Assembly: GCF_002086115.1 (NCBI RefSeq)
Contig: NZ_MVHJ01000001.1
Coordinates: 434,001-498,000 of the forward strand
Reading direction: 5' to 3'
Length of the DNA stretch: 64,000 bases
Source: Mycolicibacterium bacteremicum
GTDB lineage: Bacteria; Actinomycetota; Actinomycetes; Mycobacteriales; Mycobacteriaceae
Position 1 is the first letter of the stretch. The number at the start of each line of letters is the position of its first letter. Below the pieces are notes generated by a model, which worked only from the letters and a program-made list of their open reading frames with translations, was not told where the DNA came from and ran no database searches. The translations under genes and the position numbers were made by a program. Of the stretch, positions 63,325-64,000 are shown in pieces.

Positions 63325-63894
63325 TTACGGCGCAGGTGGCGCGGGCGGTGCCGCCGGCGCGGGCGGCCCGGCCGCTGCGGCCGGCGGCTTGTTGGCCTCG
63401 AACTGCTGGGCGTTGCGGTTGAGCGTGTCGAGGTAGAGCTTCATCCGGATGGCCGCCAGTGCCGGATTCATGCCCGGCTCCGGCGGCGGCTGATTGGTCA
63501 GCGTCCAGACCTGGCACTCGGTGGTCTTGAACGTTCCGTCGGTCGGCAGGATCTGGACCACCTGCGGCTGCTTGGTGAATGCGCGGTCCAGCGTCTCGCC
63601 CTCCTCGGCGCCGTCCACTATCGGGGCCATCCGCCGCCACGAGCAGGTGCCCTCGGGAAACGGTCCGGCCGAGGCGTACACGCCGGGCACGATGTCGACC
63701 CCGACCTTGTAGGTGCCGTCCTTGTCGATCACGGTGGCCGGAGCGGGCGGCGCCGCGGCCGGGTCGGCGGCGGGAGCAGCCGGATCGGCGGGCGGTGGGA
63801 CCGGCGGCGCGGGTTCGGCAGCCGCGATCCCGGCCGTGGCCAACGCGGCCAGTGTCAGAGCGGCACCGATCACCGCCGGAACTCGGATGGGCAT
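63325..63894 (-). CDS. Secreted Pro/Ala-rich conserved protein (189 aa)
   Basis: Signal peptide to about AGIAAAEP, then a Pro/Ala stretch. The folded middle is DGTYKVGVDIVPGVYASAG, TCSWRRMAPIVDG and TECQVWTLTNQ, with two cysteines (one near the Trp) that probably form a disulfide. I know this domain from several mycobacterial secreted proteins without a role. The end is again Pro/Ala-rich. TACTCT lies 7 nt before the ATG, so the mRNA is probably leaderless. Confidence 0.7.
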   Translation of the reverse strand: MPIRVPAVIGAALTLAALATAGIAAAEPAPPVPPPADPAAPAADPAAAPPAPATVIDKDGTYKVGVDIVPGVYASAGPFPEGTCSWRRMAPIVDGAEEGETLDRAFTKQPQVVQILPTDGTFKTTECQVWTLTNQPPPEPGMNPALAAIRMKLYLDTLNRNAQQFEANKPPAAAAGPPAPAAPPAPPAP

Positions 63895-63901
63895 GGATAC
63901 C

Positions 63902-63907
63902 AGAGTA
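63902..63907 (-). promoter_or_regulatory. -10 box TACTCT of the secreted protein gene
   Basis: TACTCT plus 7 nt leads to the ATG at 63894 on the minus strand. Confidence 0.6.
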
Positions 63908-63962
63908 AGCCCGGCCTCGCCGGTGCCAAGACCGCGCAGCGGGCGACCGTTGCGTTCACATC

Positions 63963-63978
63963 CTCGACAGGTGTCGAG
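63963..63978. promoter_or_regulatory. Palindrome CTCGACA-GG-TGTCGAG
   Basis: Perfect 7-bp arms around GG. It has the same length, spacing and most of the bases of the palindrome at 54124-54139. It is 69-84 bp upstream of the secreted gene on the minus strand, or it may serve a gene beyond the window on +. Confidence 0.5.
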
Positions 63979-64000
63979 TCTGTGCAGGTGGCGAGCTTTT

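Noticed and set aside
63963..63978. LexA/SOS box
   Set aside because: CTCGACA-GG-TGTCGAG lacks the TCGAAC-N4-GTTCGA form known for mycobacterial LexA sites.

Overview
The window reads as chromosomal DNA of a free-living, high-GC actinobacterium of the mycobacterial type (Mycolicibacterium-like). The evidence is a furA-katG pair with a leaderless furA, a cluster of four secreted cutinase-like hydrolases, a RipD-like dead NlpC/P60 protein, an F420-type luciferase-like oxidoreductase, a 13E12-type HNH protein, a mycothiol-type TIGR03086 protein and many genes whose start codon lies 6-8 nt after a TANNNT -10 box. I saw no tRNA, rRNA, CRISPR array, insertion sequence or prophage integrase.

Layout. 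1-10275: the tail end of a contractile-injection-system (eCIS) operon: two baseplate-J-type proteins, a tail-protein-I-like protein with a beta-solenoid region, a DUF6519/parallel beta-helix protein and a small helical protein, all on + and tightly packed. 10492-25212: metabolic and regulatory genes (TetR/SDR with two operators, XRE/MmyB regulator, aldo/keto reductases, hydrolases, a divergent WYL/TIGR03086 pair, GMC oxidoreductase, LLM oxidoreductase, HNH protein, ThiD). 25322-31700: secreted proteins, an acyltransferase, a SASA esterase, and a glutamine-synthetase-like ligase coupled to a protein with a papain-like Q/C-H-D pattern. 31786-36210: a peroxide-defence block on the minus strand (furA-katG, hemerythrin, manganese catalase). 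36409-40388: phosphotransferase, hydrolase, SRPBCC, FKBP lipoprotein and a Crp-family regulator. 40627-44109: four cutinase-like genes, interrupted by a small monooxygenase. 44136-53616: S4 protein, FAD oxidoreductase, ThrE exporter, RibD-like reductase, cold-shock protein, PhyH-like oxygenase, ArsR/SRPBCC pair, DUF899 protein, acyl-CoA ligase. 53602-64000: NYN protein, DUF4334 protein, RipD-like protein, Tpx, an APH(6)-type kinase, an operon of phosphodiesterase + degenerate MenC-like protein + P450, MOSC protein, AT3 acyltransferase + SGNH pair and a secreted protein.

The strongest candidates for little-described biology are the eCIS tip module with its two beta-helix proteins, the GS-like ligase/papain-like couple, and the operon that pairs a P450 with an enolase-superfamily protein lacking most OSBS catalytic residues. 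At the DNA level, the clearest signals are about a dozen leaderless promoters that fix start codons, a 22-bp divergent promoter with overlapping -10 boxes, two palindromes of the same design (CTYGACA-SS-TGTCRAG), and several long perfect hairpins between convergent genes.
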